In this document: piece after piece, positions 22,485 to 34,700 of the stretch
Numbering within the stretch: the stretch's first letter is position 1
Layout: every line of letters begins with the position of its first letter
NCBI GenBank assembly: GCA_004802725.1
Contig: SGPM01000206.1
Span: 1 to 49,720, forward strand
DNA from: Antrodiella citrinella
Taxonomy: Eukaryota; Basidiomycota; Agaricomycetes; Polyporales; Steccherinaceae
Direction: 5' to 3'
Length of the DNA: 49,720 nt
The notes under the pieces: generated by a model
Told to the model about the DNA's origin: nothing
What the model saw: the letters and a program-made list of their open reading frames with translations, nothing else
Database searches by the model: none
Position numbers and translations under genes: made by a program

Positions 22485-24081
22485 ATGAGTATGTCGGACT
22501 CCAGCCTGAACATTGAGCAGCCCGTACCCCGGCCACAAGTGAGTTCAGTTCACCCCGGTCATGCTCAGGCTCGGGTGCTCACTTGGTCAAACGTTGGACA
22601 GAAACGGCCGCGTCTTGCTTCTCTTTCCAATACCGAACAATCGCCGCCAGAAACGCACATCATGCAGGGCAGAGTTTTGGAGCTAGAGAAGCAGAACCAA
22701 GATTTACGACAGAAGGTGGAAAACCTAATGAGCGACGCCGAGAAGATGAACGAGGAGTTAGACGAGTTGATGGTACGTTCGTTGAGCAGTCGACACCAGT
22801 GTCTGCCTTTTTGACATATTTTTACCAAGCTACGATCCTCCGATGAGAACGACGAGATTTATGCCAAGTGTGATGAATACTATCGGGAACTGCGTGCGGT
22901 ACAAGAGGTCAAGACTGCAATGGAATTGGAGATCGTTCGATTGCGCAAGAGCAATACTCAGTTACAGCTTCTTACCTCGTCTCCTGAAAGGATCGATGCA
23001 CAAGTGCAGACATCCTTTCAAACAGCGGTCGAGAACCTTGATATGACGACAGGAACCCATGACAGTCAGGTGCGTGCGATGTCGTATGATTATATCTGAG
23101 CCCCCTTGCTGAATTCCTATTACCTCAACATAAGCAGACGTTATCGGCACACCAGGAAGCGAACCAAGGTCGGTCCCAAAGTGCTGCAGACCCGCCGATC
23201 ATATCCGTTCCAGTAGCACCGAACCCCCATGTGTCTCTCATTACCACGTTAGAAGAGCACGGAAGCCAGGTGAGGAATTCACCGATATAGCATTCTTGTT
23301 CAAGCTCGCTGAACATCATGTATCACAGGATATACCACCCGAGAACGACTCGAGCGAAACACAGGTCGAAGTGGACCAGTCAACTACCATAGCGACAGCG
23401 GTCGTTGATGATTTGCCAACGCCGGAAACTGAGGTGAGATATCGTCATTCATCCGTATGTGACGCTTTCATGACCTCTTATTCAAAGGGCACGCCATCCT
23501 CGCCCCTGGGAAGCGGTTCAAGCGATCCTCAAGATGATGCCGACCATGATTGCTTGCCTCCGTCGATACCTATGACGGCGGTGAAGCATAAATGGTTTGT
23601 CACTGCGGTGTCGTACCTTCAGGTGGATCTCGGTAAACACTACACAGCATTGATCGTCCAATGGATTGAGCTCGAAGGTGTTTATGACTACAGCCGAACG
23701 AGAACAGCTATGTCAACGAAGTGTCAACCGTTGGAGCTCAAGGCATGGTACGCGAAGAATACCGAACCAGATATACAACGTATTACCCTGGAGGAATTTG
23801 CGTCAAGGTTCTGGCGTTGGTGGAACAGTCTACAGCCAATCTGGCGGAAAGAAAATCGCGATAGGACCGTCCGTGTCGATAGCAAGCTTGGATGGACGAT
23901 TCTGGAGAAACATGGTCGGCAAGGCTGGTATGGATTGATGGTATACATCAAGTGGTGGGGTCTCAAACTACAGGATCTCGGAGCTATTGATGGTGCGGAT
24001 GGGCATAGGGATAAGTGGAGGGCTGCTATCGTGGATTTGTCGGAGATGATGGGTGGGTTATTACTGGCCCTTTCGAAGTAG
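22485..24081 (+). CDS. Coiled-coil protein with conserved W-rich C-terminal domain of unknown function
   Basis: Six exons, all phase 0: 22485-22538, 22602-22772, 22830-23069, 23135-23269, 23329-23433 and 23488-24081, giving about 432 aa. Exons 2-3 form a coiled coil (LELEKQNQDLRQKVENLMSD, KMNEELDELM). The middle is Ser/Thr/Asp-rich and probably disordered. The last exon holds a compact domain: HYTALIVQWIELEGVYDYSR, then FASRFWRWWNSLQPIWRKEN, then GRQGWYGLMVYIKWWGLKLQ. I recall this arrangement (FW-WW-SLQP-WR followed by G-NG-----IKWWG) from many Agaricomycete proteins without a named function. The exon architecture matches the other coiled-coil genes here. Confidence 0.65.
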
Positions 24082-24231
24082 CACGCTGGCTCGTCCCAAT
24101 TGTGAAACCCATTACTACTAGACACCAAATTCACAGTAGATAATTTGGGCAGACAAACTATCAACAGTACAAACATCTACTGCAAGCCACACTTCCATGT
24201 GAGACAAACATCCGTTACCAATGGTTACCAA

Positions 24232-26314
24232 TCACTTCGCCTCAGGAACAGCTCCCGTATCGTCAAGCACGCCCAGGACATCGTCCGCATCACGTTCGTC
24301 CCCGTCAGCGAGTAAGCGCAAGCGGCGAAACTCCGCCTCGAGGTATTCGGCCAACAAAAGCTTGCGCTTCGCTGCAACAGCCTTCTCGTCAGGTTGACGG
24401 GAGGGTAGAACCGCGATAGTGGTGACCGGAACGACAGAGGAAGTGGTGATGGGAGCGATGGTGGTTGTTGGAGTCACGGCGGTAATGGGAGTCATGGGAG
24501 TCACGACGGTAATGGGAGTCACGACGGTAATGGGAGTCACGACGGTGGGAGTCACGACGGTGGGAGTCACGACGGTGGGAGTCACGACGGTGGGAGTCAC
24601 GACGGTAATGGGAGCAACCATGAGGCTCGCTGCCATTTCTACCGGAGTCTCTACTAAGACTCCCGATGAAGTGAATGGCCTGATCATAGGAGATATGTCG
24701 AGGATCCCAGACCTCGAGTCGGCCGTCGGAAACCCCCAATGCTCTAACATCTTGTGAACGGAAGGCCCGTACTAACATGATTCTGATTGAGATAATGGAG
24801 GATATGACGTAGAAATTGACTAACCTTGGAGGCGTAGGATTGAGAAGCAATGACAGCGGTGATGGCAAAAGCCGCGGCGAATCCCGTGAGCTTAACGCAA
24901 GATCGGAGGGATGACTTGCGTAGTTTGAACACATAGAAGTCACCGTCGGCGGCGCTTCCGTGCACTGGCGTTCGCATCTTCTGCCAAATGTTCACCGTGG
25001 ACTGTGTACTCAGGCTGGAGCCTGCCATAGCAATCAAGTGTCGATCGGTCAAGGTACATGCCTGCAGGAGCATCAGCTATCATGAGATATCCAAAGACAT
25101 AAATCTCATACCGCGACAGGTAGCACCAATTCCTTCGCATTTTTCCGCGAGCTTTCTCCAACATATTGAAGCGTCTGGACGACCTTGCCGCTGACAGAAT
25201 CGAAAACGTACGCGACACTGTGATCACTTCCGGCTACGATATTGGTCCCATCCTCAGCAAATACAACCTGAGTATTGAAAGGAGCAATGGGGGGAACGCC
25301 GGTATCTAATTGTCGTATCGTAGCCATAGTACTGATTTTGCACAGACTTAGACACTGCTTGCCGGTCGTAGCGACGAAACAGTCACTTCTGGGATGCAGC
25401 GCAACACAATTCCTGCACAGACGTTAGTAGATGTTAAGTACAAAGAGAGGCGCCCACTTACATGACATTGGGACCGTCCGTCTTGGTCGCGATCACCTCT
25501 CCGGTAGAGAAACTGATCATCGAACTGTGCAATGTGTCAGATCAAGTAAAATGATAGTAACAAAGAATTTTGAAAATGCGTACAGTTGACCTTTGTTCGC
25601 GGAGAACACACAGATGTTCCCAGACGACGGTTCAAAGCGCACAGTCTTGGGAAGAAGCTGCAGAAACGCTTTCTGATGTACAGTACGGAAACCGCTGGTA
25701 GCCTCCATCGTCCACACGAGCACGGTCTCGTTTTGAAAAGTAGCAGCGATATGCGCAGCCTGCTCATCGACCACTTCTGCACGATAGACCGTCAGGCAGA
25801 AAAGGGCACAGCCAGCAGCCCTCGGGTCAGGAGTGTCTTGAGCATCATCCCTGATCTGGGTGAACGCCTACAGACACATGAGTATCAAGAGAATATGCGA
25901 AGAACAAAGACTGAAATGAGTACATACCCGTTTGCCTTCGTCTAGGTCCCAAGCGCTGACCTGACCCTTCTGGCTTCCGAGCAGAAGAACATATTTGTTA
26001 CTCTTGGTAAAGTGCAACCAGCAGCACGATGAATACACAGGTCTCTCGCTGGGATCGTTGGCTATGGCCTCCGGCCGGGTGATAGGGACCTTGGAGTCGA
26101 CATGCCAGCACCCAATATCATCGTAGCCTGTCCGCAAAGGGCACATACGTTGTTTAGTATATAGGATCGAGCTGCATGTGACAATATGTGTCTCACCACA
26201 AGCACAGATATATTTCCCATCCGGAGAAAAGCCCACGGAGAGAACTGCGTCGGCAAGGCCGTCGAAGGACTTCACGAGCTTGTATTGTTTCGGTGATGAC
26301 ATCATGGGAAACAT
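24232..26314 (-). CDS. WD40-repeat protein with a predicted transmembrane segment and repetitive C-tail
   Basis: Seven exons: 26197-26314, 25928-26127, 25584-25867, 25462-25524, 25112-25412, 24825-25076 and 24232-24771. They give about 585 aa starting MFPMMSSPKQYKLVKSFDGL. WD40-type units are visible: VLSVGFSPDGKYICACG, KYVLLLGSQKGQVSAWDLDE, QVVFAEDGTNIVAGSDHSVA, and a last STVNIW. They probably form one beta-propeller used for protein binding. A hydrophobic stretch, LTGFAAAFAITAVIASQSYA, follows near residue 400. The last exon contains a (P)ITVV-T / PTVV-T repeat encoded by a minisatellite, then a charged end (LLLAEYLEAEFRRLRLLADG). WD40 proteins with a single C-terminal membrane span recur in Agaricomycetes. 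Partner and location are unknown. Confidence 0.65.
24478..24612 (-). repeat. Coding minisatellite, 15- and 18-bp units
   Basis: Units of gggagtcacgacggt (15 bp) and aatgggagtcacgacggt (18 bp) alternate. On the minus strand they encode TPTVV and TPITVV in the tail of the WD40 protein. In the next frame the same DNA reads as RRDSH repeats; the frame linked by splicing to the WD40 exons is the Pro/Thr/Val one. Copy number should vary between strains. Confidence 0.85.
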
Positions 26315-26615
26315 TGTAAGAGAGTAAATGCGAGCGGGAGATTGCAAGAGCGTGGATGAGAGCGGGATAGAAAGTGGGTGAAAACGTAAAGAGCGTTGAG
26401 TTGAAAGAGACCTTTGAGTCAGTTTTGTTCCTTGGACACGAGGCAATCGCGTGCGCTTACTTTAAGTCTCAGTTATCGCGAAATAAGGGATCTTTGTGCC
26501 ACTGCCATGGCATTATATGGATGGCGGAGCAATGCCAACCTGACATTCCTTCTACATTCATCTACCATCCCCCAGGTCTTCCTCTCCGAGTTCAACGTCA
26601 TCACCAACAAGCACC

Positions 26616-27446
26616 ATGGACCTGATGGGAGCTTCAGCGCACGGTGCAGGCCAGTATGTGCCATTCCTCGGCGCCGTGCGAAGTAACAGCACCAGCCATC
26701 GAGCAGTTCCATATCCTAGCAGTGCTCCCATGCCAACGAATTCATCCTCCACCAGGCTGTCGTCAGTAAATCCTTTGGGAGTTCACATCCTCCGTACAGC
26801 GCAAGTCGCCATCCCCAATGCGCCTCTCCCCTACGCGATTGTTTCCACTGGCGGCGGCAACGCGGTGTCTGGTAGATCTATCGGACTCCCCGCTCCAATG
26901 CAGGGTCGCGTTCCAGCTATCAGCGTTGTATCTCGTGTCGATCAACAGGCAGCAGGTGGTGCTACAACTTTGATCCCAAGACCGGACGGAGAAGCCGATA
27001 GACCTCTTCGCGGAGGCTACAGACTCATTGATCAGTTGGGAGTCGATGCAAAGGAATACAAGAAGTTGAAGGTGAGCATCTACATTTGATGGACCATGTA
27101 CCACGCTCACCCATGCTACGTTAGACCTTCGTTAGAGATGTGATCCTACGCGAGATGAATTGCAACCTTCCTCTTACCAAACAACCGCCCGGTCATGTTC
27201 AGAAAGTACGACGCGAAGTGAGTTCGGAGTTCTCATTTGTAGCGCAGCACATGTCCCCTAACCTCAGAACATGTACAGACGCTTGCCGCATTTCCGTACT
27301 TGAGCGCGTTCGAAAATTGTTGGCCTGTAGACGACTTGATGCGTAAGTGCCTCAAATACCAGAAGTCGAAGAGCGGTCAGAGGGAATTGCAGCTGCTACT
27401 CGAGGAGGGAGGAGTGCGTAGATCTCCGCGGCTCGGAGGGCATTAG
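26616..27446 (+). CDS. Unknown protein, three phase-0 exons
   Basis: Exons 26616-27071, 27125-27217 and 27279-27446 join to about 238 aa. The N-terminal two thirds is Ser/Ala/Pro/Val-rich and probably disordered. The C-terminal third has a compact, conserved-looking pattern: YRLIDQLGVDAKEYKKLK, then TFVRDVILREMNCNLPLTKQ, then TLAAFPYLSAFENCWPVDDL and MRKCLKYQKSKSGQ. The motif FP-L--FE--WPV-DL--K-LKY is one I associate with Agaricomycete proteins of unknown function. The basic, Arg/Gly-rich end (EEGGVRRSPRLGG) resembles an AT-hook-like tail but lacks the RGRP core. Upstream ATGs exist; this start keeps the whole first exon. Confidence 0.5.
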
Positions 27447-28189
27447 AGAACTAGGAACTGGTCGTAGCACTTACATCTCATTCTTCAACTCTTATCTTGG
27501 CATTCGTCCAACAATCGACGTCGAGTGATACACATCCCTCCGTTGACACGCGAAACTTTGGGAGCCGAGAACGAGACGGTGTCTTGAACCGCTTTCAACG
27601 TTCAATGTTCATGATGACGATGATGAGATGGCTGAAGCAGCGTGATTATGTAAACCGATCATTCAGACCACGGCGTCCACTCATAACACTCCGCTTTGTC
27701 GCTGTTTGCCGGCAGTTCGCACGGTTACTCATTCCTCCCGGACTTCGGTCCTGGCATTTCGCGACTTCACGAATCACATTGCCTTGTCACAGGGTATCAC
27801 CCTCGTTTTTGCCTCGTTCACCCGTCCTTCGCCTCGTTGACATAGTCCTCCGCCTCGTTGGCCGACGATTAATCCTTTTCAGTTCTTCCGGGACCACCTC
27901 CGAGGCTCCGCAGTTTGTCACTCAAAAAGCCTTTGTCTTCCGGTGGCTCACTCTAATTTCCAGTGGTGATGAGCGGGAGCAAGAGAACCGCATGTCTATG
28001 TCTGGGCTCTGCTCTGCAATTTATCACCCCAAAGTCCTTTGTCTTTCAGTGGCTCAATGACTTCGCTGTGAACTCAGAGAAGACTGCGAGGCGGGAGCGA
28101 GGACCTTTCTGTGTGATCACACAACCCTCACGATGAGTATTTAATCGTTCGATGTCGATCCTGTGGTCATTACGCATCTCCCGCTTAAT
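27447..28189. other. Intergenic, no gene recognised
   Basis: One long plus frame (27497-28060) is Arg/Leu/Phe/Ser-rich with no recognisable motif. The underlying DNA has near-tandem 'cgcctcgttg' words around 27805-27865 and a loose repeat of 'cctttgtctt.c.gtggctca' near 27930 and 28035, so the frame may be accidental. Confidence 0.4.
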
Positions 28190-29844
28190 ATGGTCGATCA
28201 TTGCAAGCTCAAGACAAAGCGCAAGACAAAGCGTCCTCGGGATGACGCTTCTTATCGCCCGTCGTTCCGTTCCCGATCCCCTCCTACCGAATCATCCATA
28301 CCGTTTGGTCCAGCACCGCTCTCGCCCCCTCTGAGAATTTACCGCAGTCTTCATCGTCGCCGAAAATCAACCACAGCCTCGACCAACGCCATTATTGTTT
28401 CATCTGACGAGGGCGAAGGCGTGAGTCCAACTGCTTTTCTGTGATATTCCATGACTTACACATATCTGAAGCCTCCTGCTCCAACTTCATCTACTGATAA
28501 CCAAGCTCTACACGGTCCTATCTCGCTGTTGTCGTCCGACGAGGGAGTTACAGTAAGCATGACGCTCTTTACCGATACCAGTGCCTGACTCCCAGGATAG
28601 CACCCTACCGCAGAAAGTGCGCCAAGCACCTCCATATCCAATTACATAACCTCAGCCGGTCCTCAAACTCATATGCGGTACAATATGGCGCTGGGCCGTC
28701 CTTCGGATCCTATCCTGGTGTCATCTGACGAGGAGACCGCGATCACTGGCCAGCCAGCCTTCCTTGAAGACATTTTCTATGGCTCACGTCCTGCACATAG
28801 GTATCAAGCTGATGTATCGGTAGGTTGATCTTCACCATATTCCGCCATATTTGCTTAACATACACTCGGCAGCTGGACCACGAAGAAATCAAAACGGCGG
28901 CCATTTTAGCAAGCATGAGGGTGAGTTGCTCCTCAATTGTTTCGTATATTTAGATAATAACTATCACATTCAGGATACACGCGCTGTTTTTCTGAACAGT
29001 GCACCGTCCCCAAACTGTGCTGGCCCCTCTCGCATTTCACAAGAATATGCCATGCCTGCCGATGCATCGATGGGGAACGGGCGCGACACATTCCATATCC
29101 TCTCCGCTCCCACTTCATCTCAGATGGCTTCGTCATCTCGCGTTGAATCAGGGTCGAGTACCCGAGAAAGTGTATGTCTATATTACTTCTTACTGTAACT
29201 GCGTCCTCATGATCGCGTGCAGTCACAGAGTCTCGTCAAACTACAAGACACAATACACGATCTCGAAACACGCTTCGCAGCATCTCAAGCTGCTCGGGAA
29301 GACCTACTTACCTGCAAGCTTTGTGATACCCTCAACGTCAATCCTCGCGTGTGAGTACTGTGTATAGTGGAAATCATCTTCTTTGTTACTAACATGGCTC
29401 TTCAGTTGGCAATGTGGACACATATTCTGTGATTCCTGCACCGAACTGCGTCGTGAATACAATATCGACTGTCCTGCGCCGCTTGCTCATGAACGCCTTC
29501 ACTGGAATGCTGCTTCCTGTGCCTATTGCCGTCACCCGACCCTAGGCCCTCCACCCCGCTGCGTTGACTTCCGCGAAAGTGCCCTCGCACTTGCCGCTGA
29601 GCTCAACCGTCCTTATGAACTGAGGGGCGATGGCACACTCTTGTGGTCTGCCGCCCAGTTCAAGGCCAAGAAGGAGCAGGCTCGCCAGGCGATTCGGGAG
29701 CAGCAAGCGGCGGAGAGGTTGGTGCGGGAAGCGCGGGAGGCGCGGGAGAGGTCAGAGCGGGTGAAGGAGATGTTTCGTGTGCGAAGGGCCAAGGCGGACT
29801 TGGTGGCCAAGGAGTACGCTCGTAACCGTCAGCGTCAGGACTAG
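28190..29844 (+). CDS. RING-finger protein with three SUMO-interaction-like motifs (candidate ubiquitin ligase)
   Basis: Seven exons: 28190-28420, 28472-28552, 28601-28819, 28873-28920, 28974-29171, 29223-29350 and 29406-29844, about 447 aa. The N-terminus is basic (KLKTKRKTKRPRDD). Three short motifs follow: AIIVSSDEGEG (about residue 67), PISLLSSDEG (about 94) and DPILVSSDEETA (about 141). Each is a hydrophobic core followed by SSDE, the form of phospho-regulated SUMO-interaction motifs. A short coiled coil (LVKLQDTIHDLETRFAASQA) precedes the RING: CKLCDTLNVNPRVWQCGHIF, then CDSCTE, then CAYCR. The C-terminal third is a charged Arg/Glu-rich helix. SIMs before a C-terminal RING is the layout of SUMO-targeted ubiquitin ligases such as RNF4 or Slx8. 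Catalytic competence and SUMO binding are inference. Confidence 0.7.
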
Positions 29845-30739
29845 AGTGGAGTATCGAAATGTCTCCTAGAGTTAAAATATCGGCAGCTGCCTTCTACCAT
29901 GTCAAGCCTCTTATTTTTGATATCCTCTTCTCCCAATTGATTCGTTTCATCTGCATTCTCTATCATGTCATCATCTTCACATGTCCCAAAGATACATAAC
30001 CTACATGTAAGTTCTTCGTCGAAACATCGCCAGCTTTCATCTCACTTTCACGATATGGGATATGGGTTCGCTCATTTCATTTTCTCGTCACAAGTTTTAT
30101 GGCATCTCAACTAACGCACGCAATTGCGAATCCATTCCATTCCATCTTTTCCGAAGAAAGAGAGAGTATAACATTACAGTGGACTTCGCAAGGGGTTACA
30201 ATGGTATGCAAAACGGGACAATAGCTTACGCGGGACATGAGGCTATCATACGGCGGCGGCGGGATTACGTAACTCAGGCGTTCCTTCTTCTTGGACGTGT
30301 GTATAGCACGCCAGCCCGAAGTTTGCATGGGTTATTGTTATGACTACAAATCGGGCGGGCATCTACGCGTACGGTAACAGCATATTCTTCGCCGCTGTGC
30401 GTCCCATTCTTCAAGCCCATTCTTTAAGCCATAGCTTGAACGGGCGATCATCAAACGGATTTGACGAGCATGTGCCACCTCGAACCAACTGGACAGTTGT
30501 ACCGAATGGTAAATATAAGGTACCGTCATGGAGCTGAGGCCTGAGGCGGTAAGTTTCAGGGAGTCGGTATGAAAAACTACCTGATATTAATAAGTTATAA
30601 CAGATAACAGGTGACAACAAAGCGCTCAAGCTTAGCAGCGCCCACAAATCTAAACCGCAACCTTCCTGCAATTACTTTCCCCCACAACAGTCGCCACCCT
30701 CTGCTTCATCTGCAACACATATATCAAACGGTCATTAAC
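29845..30739. other. Intergenic, no gene recognised
   Basis: A/T-richer DNA holding the presumed 3' region of the RING gene. Several short plus and minus frames at 30062-30540 show no recognisable content or consistent splicing. Confidence 0.45.
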
Positions 30740-31039
30740 ATGTTTCCAGAATATCCACCTTTCATACGAGATCCTTCAACGCCAACAGCATACACTCCAC
30801 CAAAACCGAATGGGCGCTGGTGCCATACTCATCAGCCGCAGTCGCATGTTTCTGCATGCAATTCAAGTACGTCTTTCTCGCCGTCTTTGGTGCGTGGCAG
30901 TCTGTCTAGCTTGATAATATTTCTACATTCAGAACAAGTGCTGGCGTGCGGCAGACACTTCTGTCGACTTGGTCCTATCAAACCAGTGATTCGCAGTGCC
31001 AATTATTGGGCGACACGCGTGTTCGGACCAGTGCAGTAG
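30740..31039 (+). CDS. Small Cys/His-rich protein, possibly a RING-derived fragment
   Basis: Two exons, 30740-30866 and 30933-31039, join with a 66-bp intron to a 77-aa frame starting MFPEYPPFIRDPSTP. It contains WCHTHQPQSHVSACNSK followed by QVLACGRHFCRLGP. ACGRHFC resembles the central CGHxFC of RING fingers, and a full RING gene ends 0.9 kb upstream, so this could be a partial duplicate. The Cys/His spacing (CxH, H-x3-C, C-x2-HFC) could bind one zinc ion. Both splice sites fit the window's consensus. Too short to be sure it is a gene. Confidence 0.35.
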   Translation: MFPEYPPFIRDPSTPTAYTPPKPNGRWCHTHQPQSHVSACNSSTSFSPSLVRGSLSSLIIFLHSEQVLACGRHFCRLGPIKPVIRSANYWATRVFGPVQ

Positions 31040-31708
31040 TTTCTCATGGTCAGCCGATGCTAAAATGTACGCTCACTTGACCCTTTCAGGCCTTAGGCCT
31101 CATGCCTCCCTGATCGTCGGCACGTCGGTGCCTGGACTCTTCTTCCCTTCTACTCCATCATATAAAACACACGCTTATGTGTCAACGCTCGGCGCACAGA
31201 GTTCATCGTGTTCATCGTCTGTCTCGTCACTCGGCCCTTTTTGCGGGAATCACTGTCGCCCAATGTGCGTCTCTGCAATCATGGATCTGAGTCGTCCATG
31301 ATTTGGTTTGTACGGTGGATTCCGAAGACCGCCGTTCACCAATCCCTACATGTGGAACTACTGATAGATTTAGAGAAAACAATATGGTATGGCATCGCTC
31401 ATAGCTGTATCAAGATATAGAATCGAAATGGTCGACAATTTATTTCCATGCGCACAATGCATGGTCCCCCCCTTTTGCAGCGCTTATAATTAATTGCCCG
31501 GACGGAGCGCCCGCAGATGCATCCGCTGAAGCTTCTTGCTCCGCCTTTGTTCATCTCGAATACACAGAACATCATTCTACGAACAGAAACAGAAACCCTC
31601 AAAGATATCAGTCAGTTTTCATCGTATAATTCTGTTGAACCGGTCATTGACCTCCGAATAGATCATAGGGAACGCCACTCATAGGAACCCGAAAGGCAAG
31701 TTGATTCG
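31040..31708. other. Intergenic, upstream region of the giant coiled-coil gene
   Basis: No gene recognised. Short frames are present on both strands; none is supported by motifs. A run of eight C near 31467 and a short palindromic-like 'cttataattaattgc' near 31490 are the only features noted. Confidence 0.4.
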
Positions 31709-34700
31709 ATGAACGACAACCGGACAGTCACCAAACGACCGTTGTTGATCGACGGTGACGAAGACGAAGAAGACAGCTTCATGATGCAAAATGAGCTTGT
31801 GCGTTCATTTAAATGAGTATTTCAACTAACTGTACATGACTTATATGTGTTCTCGTCAGACACGCCCGGTCCCCGATAATTCAGAAGCTACAGTCCAGCC
31901 GGTTTCTACAGGGAGATCTTCTCGGAAGGTCCGCATTATATCTGGTCATGAGTTTGGCAAAATGTCTGCATCCGACGCGACGGTAACTCAATTCATGCAT
32001 CGCAGGATTCTTTCCGACGACTGACATGTTCTCATCACACAGAAGGCACTCAGCGAGACGCAGTTGACAATAGGATCTTTCATTCATGATATGAACAAAG
32101 CCAACAAACGAATTCCCGAGCTCGTGATTGAAGGAGAAGTGAGCCTAGATCATTCCAAATTCTTCCACTCATGCGCCTCTGATACATGGTCGTTCTAGAA
32201 CTTGAGCATTGTAAGATCGTGTCATTTCTGAGAGCTTCTCTGAACATTACATAATTTTAGGAAAATGCGGCACATCTCAAACGAATCGGTGAGCTGGAGA
32301 AGCAACTCAAGACAGCGCAAAATGGAAATGAAGCATTGGGGGACATTGTGAGTCGGGCGCGGGGGAAGTCATGACCCGATATTGATCCTGAGATGTTGGT
32401 CAGCAATTGGAGCTGGATGGGATCTATGCTACCTCTCAAGCAACGACGGTACGTGAGCCATTTGTGGCCGACATGCGATCTCACTTTTGAAGCTTTCGTC
32501 GTTCAGAGGAAACACCAAATCGCGCAAAAGAGTTGCAAAGAGCTGGAGAGTTATGTACGAAACCAACAGGAAGAGATAAAGAGATTATGGGTGTGCTCAC
32601 ATTTCGTTCAGTGGAGGCACAGTAAAGTTGATCAATGGTTGCTCGTAACTATCAGGGACATACCCAGGAATATGCTGCATATCTCGTCGCATGGGAGGAC
32701 CAAGTAACTGAGATCATCGGGCACGCGGGTATCGTAGGTTGTTGTCCCAATGTTTGATGCGCTACGATTCATGTTTTCACTCTGACAGCATGATGTCATT
32801 ACCCTCATGGATCAAGAGGACGCTAACGGGAAGATTCTTTCCTTAGAGGAAGAAGTCAAAGGCATGCGGGTACGTCGTTTGCTTCGTTTGCGTCAATTGA
32901 CAATGACACAAATCACAATGCGCCGCGCACTGAACAGACGGAGGTGGACTCTTACAAGAAATCAAACCAGGAATTACTGATCATTCAAGCCGAAAGGGTG
33001 AGTAAAGAAAGCGTGCTCGGTATCAATCGGTCTTTGACATGTATGGGATCTCAAGGACACACTGTTGGAACGAGCCACCGAACAGGAGAACCTTATTCTT
33101 GACATGCAAGTGAGTAATTCGGGATGTCAAAAATCTCTTGAGTTGGTTTGAATACGTCCTCCAGGCAGAGAACAAGAGATTGAAGGGTGAGAAACTACGC
33201 CTGTCGGTCAGAGATGATGCGGCCATTGCAGTGGAAGAAGTGACGGTGAGTCATTTCCTGTCGCTTGTAAGAACACGCCTTACACGGTCTTGTCAGGGTT
33301 TATTCTCGCGCGCATCGGAAGGATTTCAGCGGGAGATGAAGCGCGTCAGGGACGAGACTGACTTGTTAGGAGTGAGTCAACCAACAGTCAAAAGTGGATG
33401 TACTGAGATCAATAATGTTCTCGCCACCAGCGGGACGGGGGTGAAGGTTTGAACGAACACATTGTGCATCTGGAGGTGCGATACTCTGATCAGCGGCTTA
33501 TGCCGTGAACGGTGCCTAAAGTATTCTTCGCAGATGGAACTTGCCAATCAGCGTGCTTTGGTGCAAAGCAGGGACGATTCCATGAAGAGCTTGACTAGTG
33601 AGCAGGTGAGGTACAGTGCAGCGACGTAGATCGCGAGCGACTGATGATCTATGAAGGATGCGCTTAAGCTAGCGCTAGATAAAGAGATTGGACGCTTGAG
33701 AAAACAGATCAAGATATGGAAAGTGAGTGTCTGACTCAATTTGATTCGTAAATATCAGTGTTTGACATCCCACTCATAGGAGGGAGCTGCGATCGACCAG
33801 ACGCTCCTTGTGGAAAACGGCGATACCATCACCAAGCTGACATCTGAGAGGGTGAGTGTTGCTCTTATATATATACTTGGCATCGACGCACTGACAATGT
33901 CTCAAGGACGACCTTCTGCGTAAGGAAGCCCACGCACAGGAAGCGAAACGATGCGCTAAAGAAGAAGCGAAGGATTTGAGTGAACAATTGACTGTGCGCT
34001 GTTGATTTAAATTCTATAGCTTGCTGTTTCTAACTAGCTTTCGCGCAGACCGCAACTACAAACCATAACATTCAGCTCACGGCCAAGGATGGGACAATCA
34101 GCATGCTGACATCCGAAAGGGTGAGTCGTGCTGTTACCTTCCTGACGATGCCGTACTAACCATGTTTCAAGGACGATGTTCTGCGAGACATGACTCAAGC
34201 TGTACAAGCGAAGCAATGGGCCCACGACGAAGTGAAGAAACTACAAAGACAACTTGAGAGATCAAAGGTATGTGTTAGTTGTCTCAACTTTTATATTTGC
34301 GGTCTCTAACCACGTTCGTTGTAGGTCGCAGCTGCCGACCATAGCACACAGCTTACGTCGAAGGACGAGATTATCAGCACGCTGGCATACGAAAGGGTGA
34401 GTCGTGCTGTTACCTTCCTGAAAATGACTAACCATGTTTCAAGGACGAACTTCTGCATAAGGAAGCACATGCGCAGGAAGCAAAACGTTCTGCTGAGGAA
34501 CAAGCGAAGGGTCTGAACGAACAACTGACGGTACGTCGCTGATTCAACTCATGTATCTTGCGGTCTCTAACCAGGTTTCGCGCAGACCGCGGCTACCGAG
34601 CATAGCACTCAGCTTATGGCCAAGGATGGGACCATCAGCACGCTGACATCCGAAAGGGTGAGTCGTGCTGTTACCTTCCTGACGATGCCGTACTAACCAT

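Noticed and set aside
24389..24943. Minus-strand frame with RRDSH repeats
   Set aside because: Same DNA as the WD40 tail in another frame. The splice from 24825 to 24771 leads into the Pro/Thr/Val frame, which ends in a normal-looking charged helix.
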